DNA from: CAWDJT01 sp963828705
GTDB taxonomy: Bacteria > Desulfobacterota > Syntrophobacteria > Syntrophobacterales > Syntrophobacteraceae
Assembly: GCA_963828705.1 (NCBI GenBank)
Contig: CAWHGA010000049.1
Span: 62,001 to 126,000, forward strand
Length of the DNA: 64,000 bases
Direction: 5' to 3'
Numbering within the stretch: position 1 is the first letter of the stretch; the number at the start of each line of letters is the position of its first letter. The notes beneath the pieces were generated by a model. It had not been told where the DNA came from. It did no database searches and worked only from the letters and a program-made list of their open reading frames with translations. The translations under genes and the position numbers were made by a program. Of the stretch, positions 53,746 to 64,000 are shown piece after piece.

Positions 53746-54811
53746 TCACTGGGGATACTGGCGATTATTGCATTGCGTGTGAAGGAAGCAACTGCGTCCA
53801 TATAGCTTCACGGCAAATTGTTCAAGATTCTCACCCGGCCCAATGGCCACGAGGATATCTCCCCCTTGGAGGGTCTCACTTGGTGCCGGATTATAGATCA
53901 TTCTTCCATCCAAGCGTTTGATGGCCACGATGATGAGATTGTAGGCGTGACGGATCCCGGAATCCATGAGTTGTTTGCCGACCAGTTCACAATCGTCAGG
54001 GATGGAGAATTCCTCCATACTCAATTCCATGCCTTCGCCAGACTAGAGCCAGCTCCATGAAATCGGTCACCGTTGGGCGCAAGATGTTGTGGGCAATGCG
54101 TAAAGCGCCACTGGCATAGGGTGAAACCACCCGATCAGCCCCCGCCTTCAGGAGCTTCTTCTCCGTACCCTGACTGCTGGCCCGAGCGCAGATAAACAGG
54201 TCCTTGTTCAAACCCCGGGCGGTCAGGACCACGAACACATTGTCAGTGTCCTTGTTGACCACCGAGACCAATCCACGTGCCTGCTGGATTCCAGCCGCAA
54301 GGAGATGCTCCTCCTCGGTGGCATCCCCTTCAATGAACAGGACCCCCTTCTCCCGCAGGCGCGCCACCACCGCTTCGGTATTTTCCACTACAATGACAGG
54401 AACCTCGTGGTCCACTAGTTGCTGGACGATGATCTGCCCCATCTGGCCGTAGCCACAAATGATGTAATGGTTTCCCAGTTGTTTTACCTTTTTGCTCAAT
54501 TTACGCCTCCGATAAATCTCCAGCAGGTCTCCATCCATCAGCAATTGAACGAAATAGGCCAGATTGTAGGCTACAAAACCTGCTCCCAACAAAATCAATA
54601 GGATCGTGAAAATCCGGCCTTGATCGTGCAAGGGGTGAATCTCACCGAAGCCAACGGTGGTGAGCGTGATGATGGTCATGTAGAGTGCATCCAGGAAAGA
54701 AAACCCTTCCAAATGCATGTAGCCGAAGATACCAAACAAGACCAGAGCAACACACAGAACCGCGAGCACGATCGAATGGCCGATGGTTGTGCCCATCCAG
54801 GAAAGCTTCAT
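53746..54811 (-). CDS. Two-TM potassium channel with TrkA-N/TrkA-C (RCK) domains, frameshifted
   Basis: Two membrane segments flank a pore loop with the selectivity filter TLTTVGFGEI (TVGFG in place of TVGYG). Then an NAD-binding RCK domain: YIICGYGQMGQIIVQQLVDH, VLFIEGDATEEEHLLAAGIQ. Near 54035 the frame changes; the second frame gives the TrkA-C part (MELSMEEFSIPDDCELVGKQ, GGDILVAIGPGENLEQF). About 350 aa when joined. It gates K+ flux by ligand binding to the RCK ring. Confidence 0.85.
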
Positions 54812-54878
54812 CCTTCAGTTCAGTCCCTTCGCTCAAGGATCGTTGGAGATTGGGTGAAGGAAAGAGCGGTGTTCTGCT

Positions 54879-56933
<2,055 letters not shown>

Positions 56934-57528
56934 ATTCGTCACCCCGATGCGGCAATCACAGGCCGCTGGTCCAGGCCAAAACCAAAAACACTCTTCTCAT
57001 ATCGGTAAAACATACTGACAAAAACCGCGCTACTCTAAGAAATATGCGTGGAGGTGTCAAGGATCGCCCATCGCCTGCACTCCTGCTGCGACCCCTGTCT
57101 TCCACACTAATGACAAGTGAACTATACTTTCGCCCTGATCCGCGAACAGCCAGATTAATTCACTCCTGCCTTGATCAAAATCACAAGCCCTCTCTTGAAA
57201 AACACAAAGCACCAAGATTATAATTGTGGCTTAAGCAATTTTGCCGCTTATGCCGGCTGGTTGGTCAGCCACAATGCACCGGAATGAGAGCTGCATTTGC
57301 GCGTTCAAGGCCAGCTGAGAGCCGGGGGAATGAAGTTCCTGCTCCTCACGTTTTATGACCGGGGCTGTAATCACTTCAGGGGTAATGAAGCAACACACAC
57401 TATACTGTGAGGCCGGTAGGTGCATTGGGAGTTGACACCTAGTGGCTGATCTCAGCAGTCCGCAGGCCAGCCGGAATGCGAATTGAGGCTATCTTTTGAG
57501 TATAGTCAATCAATCAGGTGGAACAAGG
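56934..57528. other. Intergenic region, no gene seen
   Basis: Nearly 600 bases upstream of fusA and of the small Cys-rich gene. I see no RNA gene or convincing promoter pair; a TTGACA occurs at 57433 without a clear -10. Confidence 0.4.
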
Positions 57529-57747
57529 ATGCCAACGAACATGATGAATCGCATGGGTCAACTCGTTACAATTCAAGAAGGTGGTAGGAGAACTCAGAAT
57601 CCTGTGCTTTGCAAGGAGGGAAGGGGACTGCGTAATTTTGCTTGCCAACACTATGACACCTGCCTCGACAAAGCCGCCAAAGGGATGTGGAGCGGCTTCA
57701 CCTGCAGGCAATGTGACTGCTACCAACATAAGGATGATGGTGAGTGA
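57529..57747 (+). CDS. Small Cys-rich protein, 72 aa
   Basis: From MPTNMMNRMGQLV the protein carries a C-terminal Cys cluster: CKEG, ACQHYDTCLDKAAKGMWSGF, TCRQCDCYQH. The arrangement (six Cys with CxxC and CxC) suggests zinc or Fe-S binding. I recall similar uncharacterised proteins in deltaproteobacteria but cannot name a family. AGGTGG lies a suitable distance before this ATG. It converges on rplQ across a shared terminator. Confidence 0.55.
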   Translation: MPTNMMNRMGQLVTIQEGGRRTQNPVLCKEGRGLRNFACQHYDTCLDKAAKGMWSGFTCRQCDCYQHKDDGE

Positions 57748-57822
57748 GACTGGACCTCGAGAGGGCGGATGACCACCGACATTCAGCCGCCAGGAACGAT
57801 TGACCTTATCAAAACCAAGAAC

Positions 57823-57852
57823 AAAACAACCCGCATGCCCGCGGGTTGTTTT
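57823..57852. terminator. Bidirectional rho-independent terminator
   Basis: A 12-bp stem AAAACAACCCGC / GCGGGTTGTTTT with a six-base loop and A/T-rich flanks on both sides. It serves the small Cys-rich gene (plus) and the ribosomal operon after rplQ (minus). Confidence 0.8.
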
Positions 57853-57885
57853 GTTTCATTTTGTAGCGCATTGAGTTACCGGAAA

Positions 57886-58401
57886 TCAGCTCTCCCGGTT
57901 GTCAGGTCCTGGGATGGCGTCGGGTTGGCCGGTTTCAACAGGGCCTGCCACAGCTTCTGTTTGGGTCAGGGGAGCAACGACAGCTGGGTTTTCGCGCACT
58001 GGTTCCGCTTTCGGCGGCTTGCCCTGCTTCTTGGCCGAGCGAACAGCATCGCTCACCAACTCGATCAGGCACATAGGCGCGGCATCACCACGGCGAAATC
58101 CGGCCTTGACGATCCTGGTATAACCGCCTTGCCGGTCTTGAAACCGCGGAGCGATCTCAGCGAAAAGCTTGTGCACCGTGTCCTTGCTCCGCACCACGGC
58201 TGCCGCCTGTCGGCGCGCATGCAGGTCACCCCGTTTGCCCAGAGTGATCATCCAGTCCGTCCAACGCCGCAGTTCCTTCGCCTTGGGAATGGTCGTAAAG
58301 ATTCGTTCGTGGTCGAGTAGTGAGGTCACCATATTTCGAAACATCGCCATCCTGTGGCTTGTAGTCCGATTCAGCTTCCTGCCAGATATCCCGTGACGCA
58401 T
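57886..58401 (-). CDS. rplQ: 50S ribosomal protein L17
   Basis: MRHGISGRKLNRTTSHRMAM is the L17 start; LLDHERIFTTIPKAKELRRW and GGYTRIVKAGFRRGDAAPMC are conserved. At 171 aa it is longer than most L17 because of a Pro/Ala/Glu-rich tail of about 45 residues after VRSAKKQGKPPKAEPV. It is the last gene of the block and ends just before the terminator at 57823-57852; rpoA ends two bases upstream of its ATG. Confidence 0.93.
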   Translation of the reverse strand: MRHGISGRKLNRTTSHRMAMFRNMVTSLLDHERIFTTIPKAKELRRWTDWMITLGKRGDLHARRQAAAVVRSKDTVHKLFAEIAPRFQDRQGGYTRIVKAGFRRGDAAPMCLIELVSDAVRSAKKQGKPPKAEPVRENPAVVAPLTQTEAVAGPVETGQPDAIPGPDNRES

Positions 58402-58403
58402 GG

Positions 58404-59411
58404 CTACTCTTGTTCCTTTCTCGCTTCAATCTCATCTCGGCTGGGGAAATTATCGAGCTTCATTCCCAGAGTCAATCCCATCTCAGCAAGGATTTCCTTG
58501 ATTTCGTTGAGGGATTTCCGCCCGAAGTTCTTGGTCCTGAGCATCTCGGCTTCGGTCTTCTGCACCAATTCACCAATGTAGCGAATATCAGCGTTCTTGA
58601 GACAATTGGCTGACCTGACGGACAACTCCAGTTCGTCCACACTCCTGAAAAGGTTTTCGTTCAGAGATGGTTCGCCTTGAATTTCTTCGGCGTCCTCGAT
58701 CTCCACGTCCTCTTCGAAGTTGATGAAGACCGTTAGCTGGTCCTTCAAGATCTTGGCGGCATAAGCCAAGGCATCTTCAGGCTTAACGCTGCCATCCGTC
58801 CAAATCTCCATCGTCAGTTTGTCGTAATCGGTGATTTGGCCGACACGCGCCTGGGAGACATTGTAGTTCACTTTTCGCACCGGTGTAAAGATGGCGTCGA
58901 TGGGAATAGTGCCAATTGGCTGGTTCTCATCGGCATTCAGATCTGCTGGTACATAGCCCTTGCCCATCTTGACCGTTAGCTCCATCCGCAGTTTGGCATC
59001 CTTAGCCAACGTACAGATATGCTTACCGGTGTTTAGCACCTGCATTCCCGAGTCACCACGAATGTCCGCGGCCAACACTATCCCCTCGCCATCCTTTTCG
59101 ATAACCAGCTGACGAGGACCCTCACCCCGCATCTTGAACCGAACCTCCTTGAGGTTGAGGATGATATCGGTCACGTCTTCCATGACACCGGGGACCGTAG
59201 AAAATTCGTGCAGCACCCCACCGATCTTGACACTGGTAATGGCAGCACCTTGAAGCGATGAAAGAAGAATTCTCCGCAGCGAATTCCCCATGGTCGTTCC
59301 GAATCCACGCTCAAGCGGCTCACAGGCAAATTTCGCGTACGTTTCAGGGCTATCTTTTGTTTCAACTGCCAAGCGCTTAGGTTTAATCAATTCGCGCCAG
59401 TTTCTCTGCAT
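58404..59411 (-). CDS. rpoA: RNA polymerase alpha subunit
   Basis: MQRNWRELIKPKRLAVE then YAKFACEPLERGFGTTMGNS and LRRILLSSLQGAAITSVKI form the assembly domain; VDELELSVRSANCLKNADIR, YIGELVQKTEAEMLRTKNFG and RKSLNEIKEIL are the C-terminal domain that contacts UP elements and activators. 335 aa. A perfect AGGAGG precedes the ATG at 59411; the longer upstream frame is not used. Between rpsD and rplQ, as usual. Confidence 0.95.
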   Translation of the reverse strand: MQRNWRELIKPKRLAVETKDSPETYAKFACEPLERGFGTTMGNSLRRILLSSLQGAAITSVKIGGVLHEFSTVPGVMEDVTDIILNLKEVRFKMRGEGPRQLVIEKDGEGIVLAADIRGDSGMQVLNTGKHICTLAKDAKLRMELTVKMGKGYVPADLNADENQPIGTIPIDAIFTPVRKVNYNVSQARVGQITDYDKLTMEIWTDGSVKPEDALAYAAKILKDQLTVFINFEEDVEIEDAEEIQGEPSLNENLFRSVDELELSVRSANCLKNADIRYIGELVQKTEAEMLRTKNFGRKSLNEIKEILAEMGLTLGMKLDNFPSRDEIEARKEQE

Positions 59412-59548
59412 GCCGCCTCCTCTTAGTAAAGAGCGGGAATGCAAACCTTTGCATAGCCCGGGCAAATCGCGGTTTTGGGAAAAATAGGAAGGCTTTCAGC
59501 TAACCTGAAAGCCACAATCCATCATCTAAGCGGGGAGCATCGCTGCGC

Positions 59549-60176
59549 TTACTTGGAATAGAGCTCGACCACCAACTGTTCCTGAACTGGGAGGTTCATC
59601 TCTTCGCGAGTTGGGAAGGATTTGAAAACACCAGCAAATTTGGCTTTATCCAGGTCCAGCCAGGGGAGCAAACCCCGACGCGGTAGCGCTTCCAATGCTT
59701 CATTAATGATGCCCAGCTGATGACTACCTTCACGAACAGCTACCACATCCCCGACTTTGCAGCAGATACGAAGGGATATTGACCTTCTTGCCATTCACCA
59801 GGAAGTGATTGTGCCGCACCAATTGCCGAGCCTGGGCGCGAGAACTGGCGAGACCGAGGCGATAGATGGTATTATCCAGGCGCCGTTCCATCAGGATTAG
59901 CAGGTTGGACCCGGTGATTCCCTTCTGCCGGTCGGACTCCTTGAAGTAGAGCTTGAACTGATTCTCAAGAATCCCATACATCCGCCGGATCTTCTGCTTC
60001 TCACGGAGCTGCAAACCATAGCCGGACAGCTTCCCCCGACCCTGGCCATGCTGCCCAGGCGGGTAACTGCGACGTTCGTAAGCACACTTGTCCGAGTAGC
60101 AACGGTCACCTTTCAGATAAAGCTTCATGTTTTCACGCCGGCAGATGCGGCAAACCGAACCAGTGTAACGAGCCAA
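59549..60176 (-). CDS. rpsD: 30S ribosomal protein S4, frameshifted; TTG start
   Basis: LARYTGSVCRICRRENMKLY, RCYSDKCAYERRSYPPGQHG (zinc-type Cys) and LDNTIYRLGLASSRAQARQL are S4 signatures. Near 59763 the frame changes: deleting one C joins IPSYL to CKVGDVVAVREGSHQLGIIN and the normal end EQLVVELYSK. S4 is essential, so this break is almost certainly a sequence error. The start is a TTG at 60176 with GAGGAGA upstream; the earlier GTG does not fit the family. S4 nucleates 30S assembly. Confidence 0.9.
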
Positions 60177-60261
60177 AGTAGTTCTCCTCTTCACCTATTC
60201 CTAAATAAAGGACTTTTACTCGTGTGATTTCGTCCCGAGTGGGAAACGGCTGATCCTTCCC

Positions 60262-60648
60262 TTACACTCTGCGTCGTTTGGGGGGACGGCACCCATTGTG
60301 CGGTATCGCAGTGACATCTTTGATCACGGTGATGTTGAACCCGGCTGCCTGAAGAGCCCGTAGAGCGGCTTCCCGTCCGGACCCCGGTCCCTTGACATAG
60401 ACCTCAATGTTCTGCACACCGTGCTCCATGGCCTTCTTGGCAACAGTCTCCGCAGCGACCTGAGCGGCGAATGGCGTGCTTTTACGCGAACCCTTGAATC
60501 CCTGGCTGCCGGAACTGGCCCAGGCAATGGCATTGCCTGCCGTGTCGGTTATGGTGATGATGGTGTTATTGAACGTCGATCGGATATGTGCAACGCCGTT
60601 CAAGATGTTTTTACGCTCTTTCTTCTTCCGAGATACCGCTCGTGCCAT
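60262..60648 (-). CDS. rpsK: 30S ribosomal protein S11
   Basis: 128 aa with GVAHIRSTFNNTIITITDTA, GNAIAWASSGSQGFKGSRKS, TPFAAQVAAETVAKKA and the C-terminal PHNGCRPPKRRRV, where the Asn-Gly is the usual isoaspartate site. It lies in the platform of the 30S subunit. rpsM lies 23 bases upstream. Confidence 0.95.
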   Translation of the reverse strand: MARAVSRKKKERKNILNGVAHIRSTFNNTIITITDTAGNAIAWASSGSQGFKGSRKSTPFAAQVAAETVAKKAMEHGVQNIEVYVKGPGSGREAALRALQAAGFNITVIKDVTAIPHNGCRPPKRRRV

Positions 60649-60671
60649 GATTAAGATCTCTCCATCCTAAG

Positions 60672-61043
60672 TTACTTCTTCCGCTTACCCATAACGGAAC
60701 GGCGAGGCCCCTTCCGGGTACGTGCATTGGTGTGCGTCCTTTGCCCGCGCACCGGTAGCCCGCGTCGGTGACGCAACCCCCGATAGCAACCAAGGTCCAT
60801 AAGCCGCTTTATATTCATCGACACTTCCGTGCGCAGATCGCCTTCCACTTTGCACTTGGAATCGATAACCTGACGGATCCCGGCGATCTGGTCGTCACTC
60901 AAAGCATCGCTCTTGGTGTTGGGGTCTACGTTGGCTTCGTCGAGGATCTTCTGAGACGTAGATCGCCCAATACCGTAGATATAGGTGAGCGCAATCTCAA
61001 TACGCTTGTTCTTGGGAAGGTCGATACCTGCAATGCGTGCCAA
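60672..61043 (-). CDS. rpsM: 30S ribosomal protein S13, TTG start
   Basis: ARIAGIDLPKNKRIEIALTY, IYGIGRSTSQKIL and GCYRGLRHRRGLPVRGQRTH, NARTRKGPRRSVMGKRKK are S13. 123 aa. No ATG is available at the N-terminus; a TTG at 61043 with GGAGG eight bases upstream is the start. It sits in the head of the 30S and contacts the P-site tRNA. rpmJ ends 16 bases upstream. Confidence 0.95.
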   Translation of the reverse strand: MARIAGIDLPKNKRIEIALTYIYGIGRSTSQKILDEANVDPNTKSDALSDDQIAGIRQVIDSKCKVEGDLRTEVSMNIKRLMDLGCYRGLRHRRGLPVRGQRTHTNARTRKGPRRSVMGKRKK

Positions 61044-61058
61044 TGCCCAATCCTCCGA

Positions 61059-61172
61059 TTAACCTTGTCGTTGCTTGTGTCTGGGGTTCTCACAGATCAC
61101 CCGCACTGTCCCGTGTCGGCGGATAATCTTGCACTTACGGCAGATGCGTTTGACCGATGCTCGGACTTTCAT
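61059..61172 (-). CDS. rpmJ: 50S ribosomal protein L36
   Basis: A 37-aa protein: MKVRASVKRICRKCKIIRRH then GTVRVICENPRHKQRQG. It has the zinc-ribbon form with C-x2-C, C and H as ligands. GGAGAAC precedes the ATG. It is the usual neighbour between infA and rpsM. Confidence 0.95.
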   Translation of the reverse strand: MKVRASVKRICRKCKIIRRHGTVRVICENPRHKQRQG

Positions 61173-61234
61173 GTTCTCCACTCCATTGGTTTGCAGGCCC
61201 TTGGATAACAGGCCAAGAACGCACAAACATCAAT

Positions 61235-61456
61235 TCATGACTTGGACCGGTAAATGATGCGCCCACGAGTCAGATCATAGGGTGACAACTCGACGGTAAC
61301 CTTATCGCCTGGAAGAATGCGAATAAAATGCATGCGCATCTTGCCGGAGATATGGGCTAACACCCTATGTCCGTTGGCTAACTCCACACGAAACATGGCG
61401 TTGGGAAGAGGCTCGACCACAGTACCTTCCACCTCAATGGCATCTTCTTTGGCCAC
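61235..61456 (-). CDS. infA: Translation initiation factor IF-1, GTG start
   Basis: A 73-aa OB-fold protein: AKEDAIEVEGTVVEPLPNAM, FRVELANGHRVLAHISGKMR, PYDLTRGRIIYRSKS. The family begins MAKED; here the codon before AKED is GTG at 61456, with AAAGGATGAG upstream. An ATG three codons earlier (61465) is adjacent to the Shine-Dalgarno and is less likely. IF-1 occupies the A site during initiation. Confidence 0.93.
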   Translation of the reverse strand: MAKEDAIEVEGTVVEPLPNAMFRVELANGHRVLAHISGKMRMHFIRILPGDKVTVELSPYDLTRGRIIYRSKS

Positions 61457-61554
61457 GCTACTCATCCTTTCACATGGGAACTGCACCGCTCACCGCCTAA
61501 CAATCTCGCAACAGTAACATTTGAGCTTACTTGTATTTGCTACCATTGTCAAAA

Positions 61555-62310
61555 TCAATCTTCCAGCCGCGACAAAATATCAGGGCCGTTTTCCGTGATG
61601 GCAATGGTATGCTCAAAATGCGCCGAAAGCCCTCGGTCAACAGTGACCGCCGTCCACCGATCGGATAGGATTTCCACTTCAGCCCTTCCCTGGTTGATCA
61701 TCGGCTCGATGGCCAATACTAGTCCGGGTTTCAGCTTGATACCCTTGCCAGGTAACCCGTAGTTGGGTATCTGCGGGCTCTCGTGCAACCGTTGACCAAT
61801 TCCATGCCCGACAAATTCACGGACCACGGAAAACCCATGCTGTTCAACAAAGCTTTGGATAGCATGAGAAATATCAGAAAGCCGATTGCTGACCTTGGCC
61901 TGCTCGATCCCTTTGTAGAGGGCCGCTTGTGTCACCGCGCACAGCTTGCTGGCATTTTCCTCGATTTCGCCCACAGGGACGGTGATGGCGGCATCACCAT
62001 AGTAGCCGTCCACCACAACCCCGTAATCGATGCTGATAATGTCCCCTTCCCGCAAGCGCCTGGTACGCGAGGGCATACCATGCACCACCTCCTCGTTGAC
62101 TGAGGTGCAAAGCGCATACGGATAACCGTGATAACCCTTGAAGGCAGGCTTTGCGTTTCGCTTGGTCGCCAATTCTTCGCTTAGCTCATTGAGATGCCAG
62201 GTCGTCACATCCGGTCGAATCTCCTCCTTAAGAACCTGCAGTATTTCTGCAACAATCTGACAGGCCTTGCGGATTTTTTCGATCTCCCGCGGGGACTTTA
62301 TAATGACCAA
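61555..62310 (-). CDS. map: Methionine aminopeptidase, TTG start
   Basis: Type I MetAP: VIIKSPREIEKIRKACQIVA, YPYALCTSVNEEVVHGMPSR, ISIDYGVVVDGYYGDAAIT, FVGHGIGQRLHESPQIPNYG and LAIEPMINQG; the Asp, Asp, His, Glu, Glu metal ligands are in these stretches. 251 aa. The best start is a TTG at 62310 (followed by VIIKSPRE), because codons before it belong to the adk end in another frame. adk stops 14 bases upstream. Confidence 0.93.
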   Translation of the reverse strand: MVIIKSPREIEKIRKACQIVAEILQVLKEEIRPDVTTWHLNELSEELATKRNAKPAFKGYHGYPYALCTSVNEEVVHGMPSRTRRLREGDIISIDYGVVVDGYYGDAAITVPVGEIEENASKLCAVTQAALYKGIEQAKVSNRLSDISHAIQSFVEQHGFSVVREFVGHGIGQRLHESPQIPNYGLPGKGIKLKPGLVLAIEPMINQGRAEVEILSDRWTAVTVDRGLSAHFEHTIAITENGPDILSRLED

Positions 62311-62323
62311 TGGGTCCCGCCTC

Positions 62324-62965
62324 TTACCCCAAGACAGCAGTAATGCGCCCGAAGATTTCTTCCATGGGTCCGACTCCGACAATACTTCGCAGCTTCCCCT
62401 GTTTCTGGTAATAATCAATTAGCGGTTTGGTCTGCTTGTCGTAGACTTCCAACCGAGATTTGACTGTGGTTTCATTGTCGTCGTCCCGCTGATAGAGTTC
62501 GCCGTTACACTTGTCACAGACCCCTTCCTTCTTTGGCGGGTCAAACATAACGTGGAAACCACCGCCGCAGCCACGGCAGGTACGACGCCCAGTCAAACGA
62601 CCGACCAGTTCTCCACTGGGCACTTCGATACAGATAACATCATTGATCTTCTGGTTCAGACCGCCGAGCATGCCGTCCAATGCTTCGGCTTGGCTCACAT
62701 TGCGCGGAAAGCCATCCAGCATATAGCCCTTGGCGCAGTCGTTTTTCTGAATCCGCTCTTTGACCAAACCGATAACCACACTGTCTGCAACCAACTCACC
62801 TTTATCCATATACTTCTTGGCTTCAAGACCCAGAGGCGTGCCTTCCTTGAGAGCAGCGCGCAACATGTCCCCGGTAGAGATCTGCGGAATACCATAGCGA
62901 TCGATCAGTCGCTTTGCTTGAGTACCTTTGCCTGCACCCGGTGGGCCCAACAAAATGATGTTCAT
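62324..62965 (-). CDS. adk: Adenylate kinase, zinc-LID type
   Basis: MNIILLGPPGAGKGTQAKRL is the P-loop start; GYMLDGFPRN and the LID with CRGCGGGFHVMFDPP paired with CDKC bind zinc, a form common in Gram-positives and many anaerobes. 213 aa. GGAGGAAG precedes the ATG at 62965; earlier in-frame ATGs lie in the gap. It balances ATP, ADP and AMP, and sits between secY and map as usual. Confidence 0.95.
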   Translation of the reverse strand: MNIILLGPPGAGKGTQAKRLIDRYGIPQISTGDMLRAALKEGTPLGLEAKKYMDKGELVADSVVIGLVKERIQKNDCAKGYMLDGFPRNVSQAEALDGMLGGLNQKINDVICIEVPSGELVGRLTGRRTCRGCGGGFHVMFDPPKKEGVCDKCNGELYQRDDDNETTVKSRLEVYDKQTKPLIDYYQKQGKLRSIVGVGPMEEIFGRITAVLG

Positions 62966-63076
62966 CGTTATCTTCCTCCCTATTCCCATTGTGTGAAGCT
63001 CGGCCAATGTTACCATAGCGCCATATCATCACAGGACCCCCAAGGCTTCATCGCCTCGCCAGCCCTGCACGATCCC

Positions 63077-64000
63077 TTAACGACGCCCCCGAAGCCGTGT
63101 TTTCTTGAGAAACCCCTCGTAGTTGCGGGTCAACATGTGGGCCTCAATTTGTGCCACAGTGTCCATGGCCACACCAACAACGATCAATAGAGCGGTCCCA
63201 CCGAAATAGAATGGAACGTTGAATTTCTTGATGAGAAACGTCGGTAGAATACACACAATCGAGACATACAAAGCCCCGCCCATGGTGATGCGACTAAGAA
63301 CCCGGTCAATGTACTCAGCAGTAGACCTTCCAGGGCGGATGCCGGGTATAAAGCCCCCGTGTTTCTTCATATTGTCTGCAACCTCTATAGGATTGAAGAC
63401 AATAGCGGTGTAGAAGTAACAAAAGAAAATGATGAACCCTATATAAAGGAGGTCATGAGCCCAATATCCTGGTCCCAAAAGAGTAGCAACTGACTTCACC
63501 CAGTCAACATTGATAAAGCTAGCAACAGTGGCCGGGAACATAATGATGGAAGATGCAAAAATGGGTGGAATGACCCCAGATGTATTCACTTTGAGTGGAA
63601 GATGGGTATTTTGCCCACCGTACACTCGTCTCCCCACTACCCGTTTGGCGTACTGCACTGTTATGCGCCGCTGGCCCCGCTCCACATAAATGATGCAGGC
63701 CACCACAATCACCATCATGACCGCCAGAAACAACACCGCGAATACGCTAATTTCGCTGGTTCGAGCCAAATTCCAGGTATTGCCCAAGGCGTTGGGAATG
63801 CCCGCAACGATACCGGCAAAGATGATGAGTGATATGCCGTTGCCGATCCCGCGCTCCGTGATCTGCTCACCCAACCACATGATGAAGGCGGTGCCCGAGG
63901 TGAGAGTAATCACCGTAATGATGCGAAACCCCCAGCCAGGAACCAGCACCACCATCTCGCCTCCAGGCCCGGTCATACCCTCCAGACCCACCGAAATAAA
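63077..64000 (-). CDS. secY: Protein translocase subunit SecY, 5' part outside window
   Basis: The C-terminal 300 or so residues of SecY: GEQITERGIGNGISLIIFAG, IIYVERGQRRITVQYAKRVV, LPLKVNTSGVIPPIFASSII, FNPIEVADNMKKHGGFIPGI, RPGRSTAEYIDRVLSRIT. It is the channel of the Sec translocon. The frame is open to the window edge (63992-64000 read FIS in the same frame), so the gene starts beyond it. It heads the adk-map-infA-rpmJ-rpsM block. Confidence 0.95.
   Translation of the reverse strand, partial: FISVGLEGMTGPGGEMVVLVPGWGFRIITVITLTSGTAFIMWLGEQITERGIGNGISLIIFAGIVAGIPNALGNTWNLARTSEISVFAVLFLAVMMVIVVACIIYVERGQRRITVQYAKRVVGRRVYGGQNTHLPLKVNTSGVIPPIFASSIIMFPATVASFINVDWVKSVATLLGPGYWAHDLLYIGFIIFFCYFYTAIVFNPIEVADNMKKHGGFIPGIRPGRSTAEYIDRVLSRITMGGALYVSIVCILPTFLIKKFNVPFYFGGTALLIVVGVAMDTVAQIEAHMLTRNYEGFLKKTRLRGRR

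Overview
This window reads as chromosomal DNA of a moderately GC-rich, motile, probably anaerobic Gram-negative bacterium. The best guess is a member of the Desulfobacterota (former Deltaproteobacteria). This is inferred from gene content: a BadF-type activase with COG3580/COG3581-like double-cubane partners, several radical SAM enzymes, ferredoxin-like proteins, an outer-membrane LolA-like carrier, and FlbT/FlaF flagellar regulators. No rRNA or tRNA was found that could settle the taxonomy.

Layout. 0-1.4 kb: the 3' end of a group II intron and two small secreted proteins. 1.4-24 kb: a large accessory cluster of lipid or polyketide character. It holds two ketosynthases (one without the active-site Cys), GT2 glycosyltransferase, hotdog dehydratase, thioesterase, ACP, ketoreductase, ATP-grasp enzyme, radical SAM/SPASM-like enzyme, activase ATPase, two COG3580/3581-like modules, esterase, methyltransferase, lysophospholipid-type acyltransferase, two B12-binding radical SAM enzymes, LolA-like protein, FabD-like acyltransferase, VTT membrane protein and a ferredoxin-like protein. 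The core resembles aryl-polyene type II synthases, but with an unusual low-potential reductase kit. 24-26.6 kb: small zinc-ribbon and regulatory genes with two copies of a MITE-like repeat. 26.7-33 kb: aroF-trpEGDCF behind two tandem terminator hairpins. 33.2-34 kb: a Phd/PIN toxin-antitoxin pair. 34.2-42 kb: an AT-rich, decayed segment (GT4 and DegT remnants), then a very long glycosyltransferase/TPR reading frame. 42-46 kb: flagellin with flbT, flaF and a TPR gene. 46-50 kb: a second toxin-antitoxin pair, PilZ, LUD, Sel1 and bS21-like genes. 50-54.8 kb: short-chain acyl-CoA dehydrogenase, crotonase, thiolase and a TrkA-type K+ channel. 54.8-57 kb: an EF-G. 57.9-64 kb: the conserved secY-adk-map-infA-rpmJ-rpsM-rpsK-rpsD-rpoA-rplQ block.

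A striking property is the number of apparent single-base frameshifts, about 30 by eye. They hit both accessory genes and the essential rpsD, often at homopolymers, so many are probably sequence errors. The coding calls below therefore span frame changes where protein similarity clearly continues.

Working hypothesis: the 1.4-24 kb genes make an acyl or polyene lipid on a dedicated ACP, modify it by radical and ATP-driven reductive chemistry, and deliver it to the envelope by the acyltransferase, GT2 and LolA-like proteins. The 34-46 kb genes build and probably glycosylate the flagellin.
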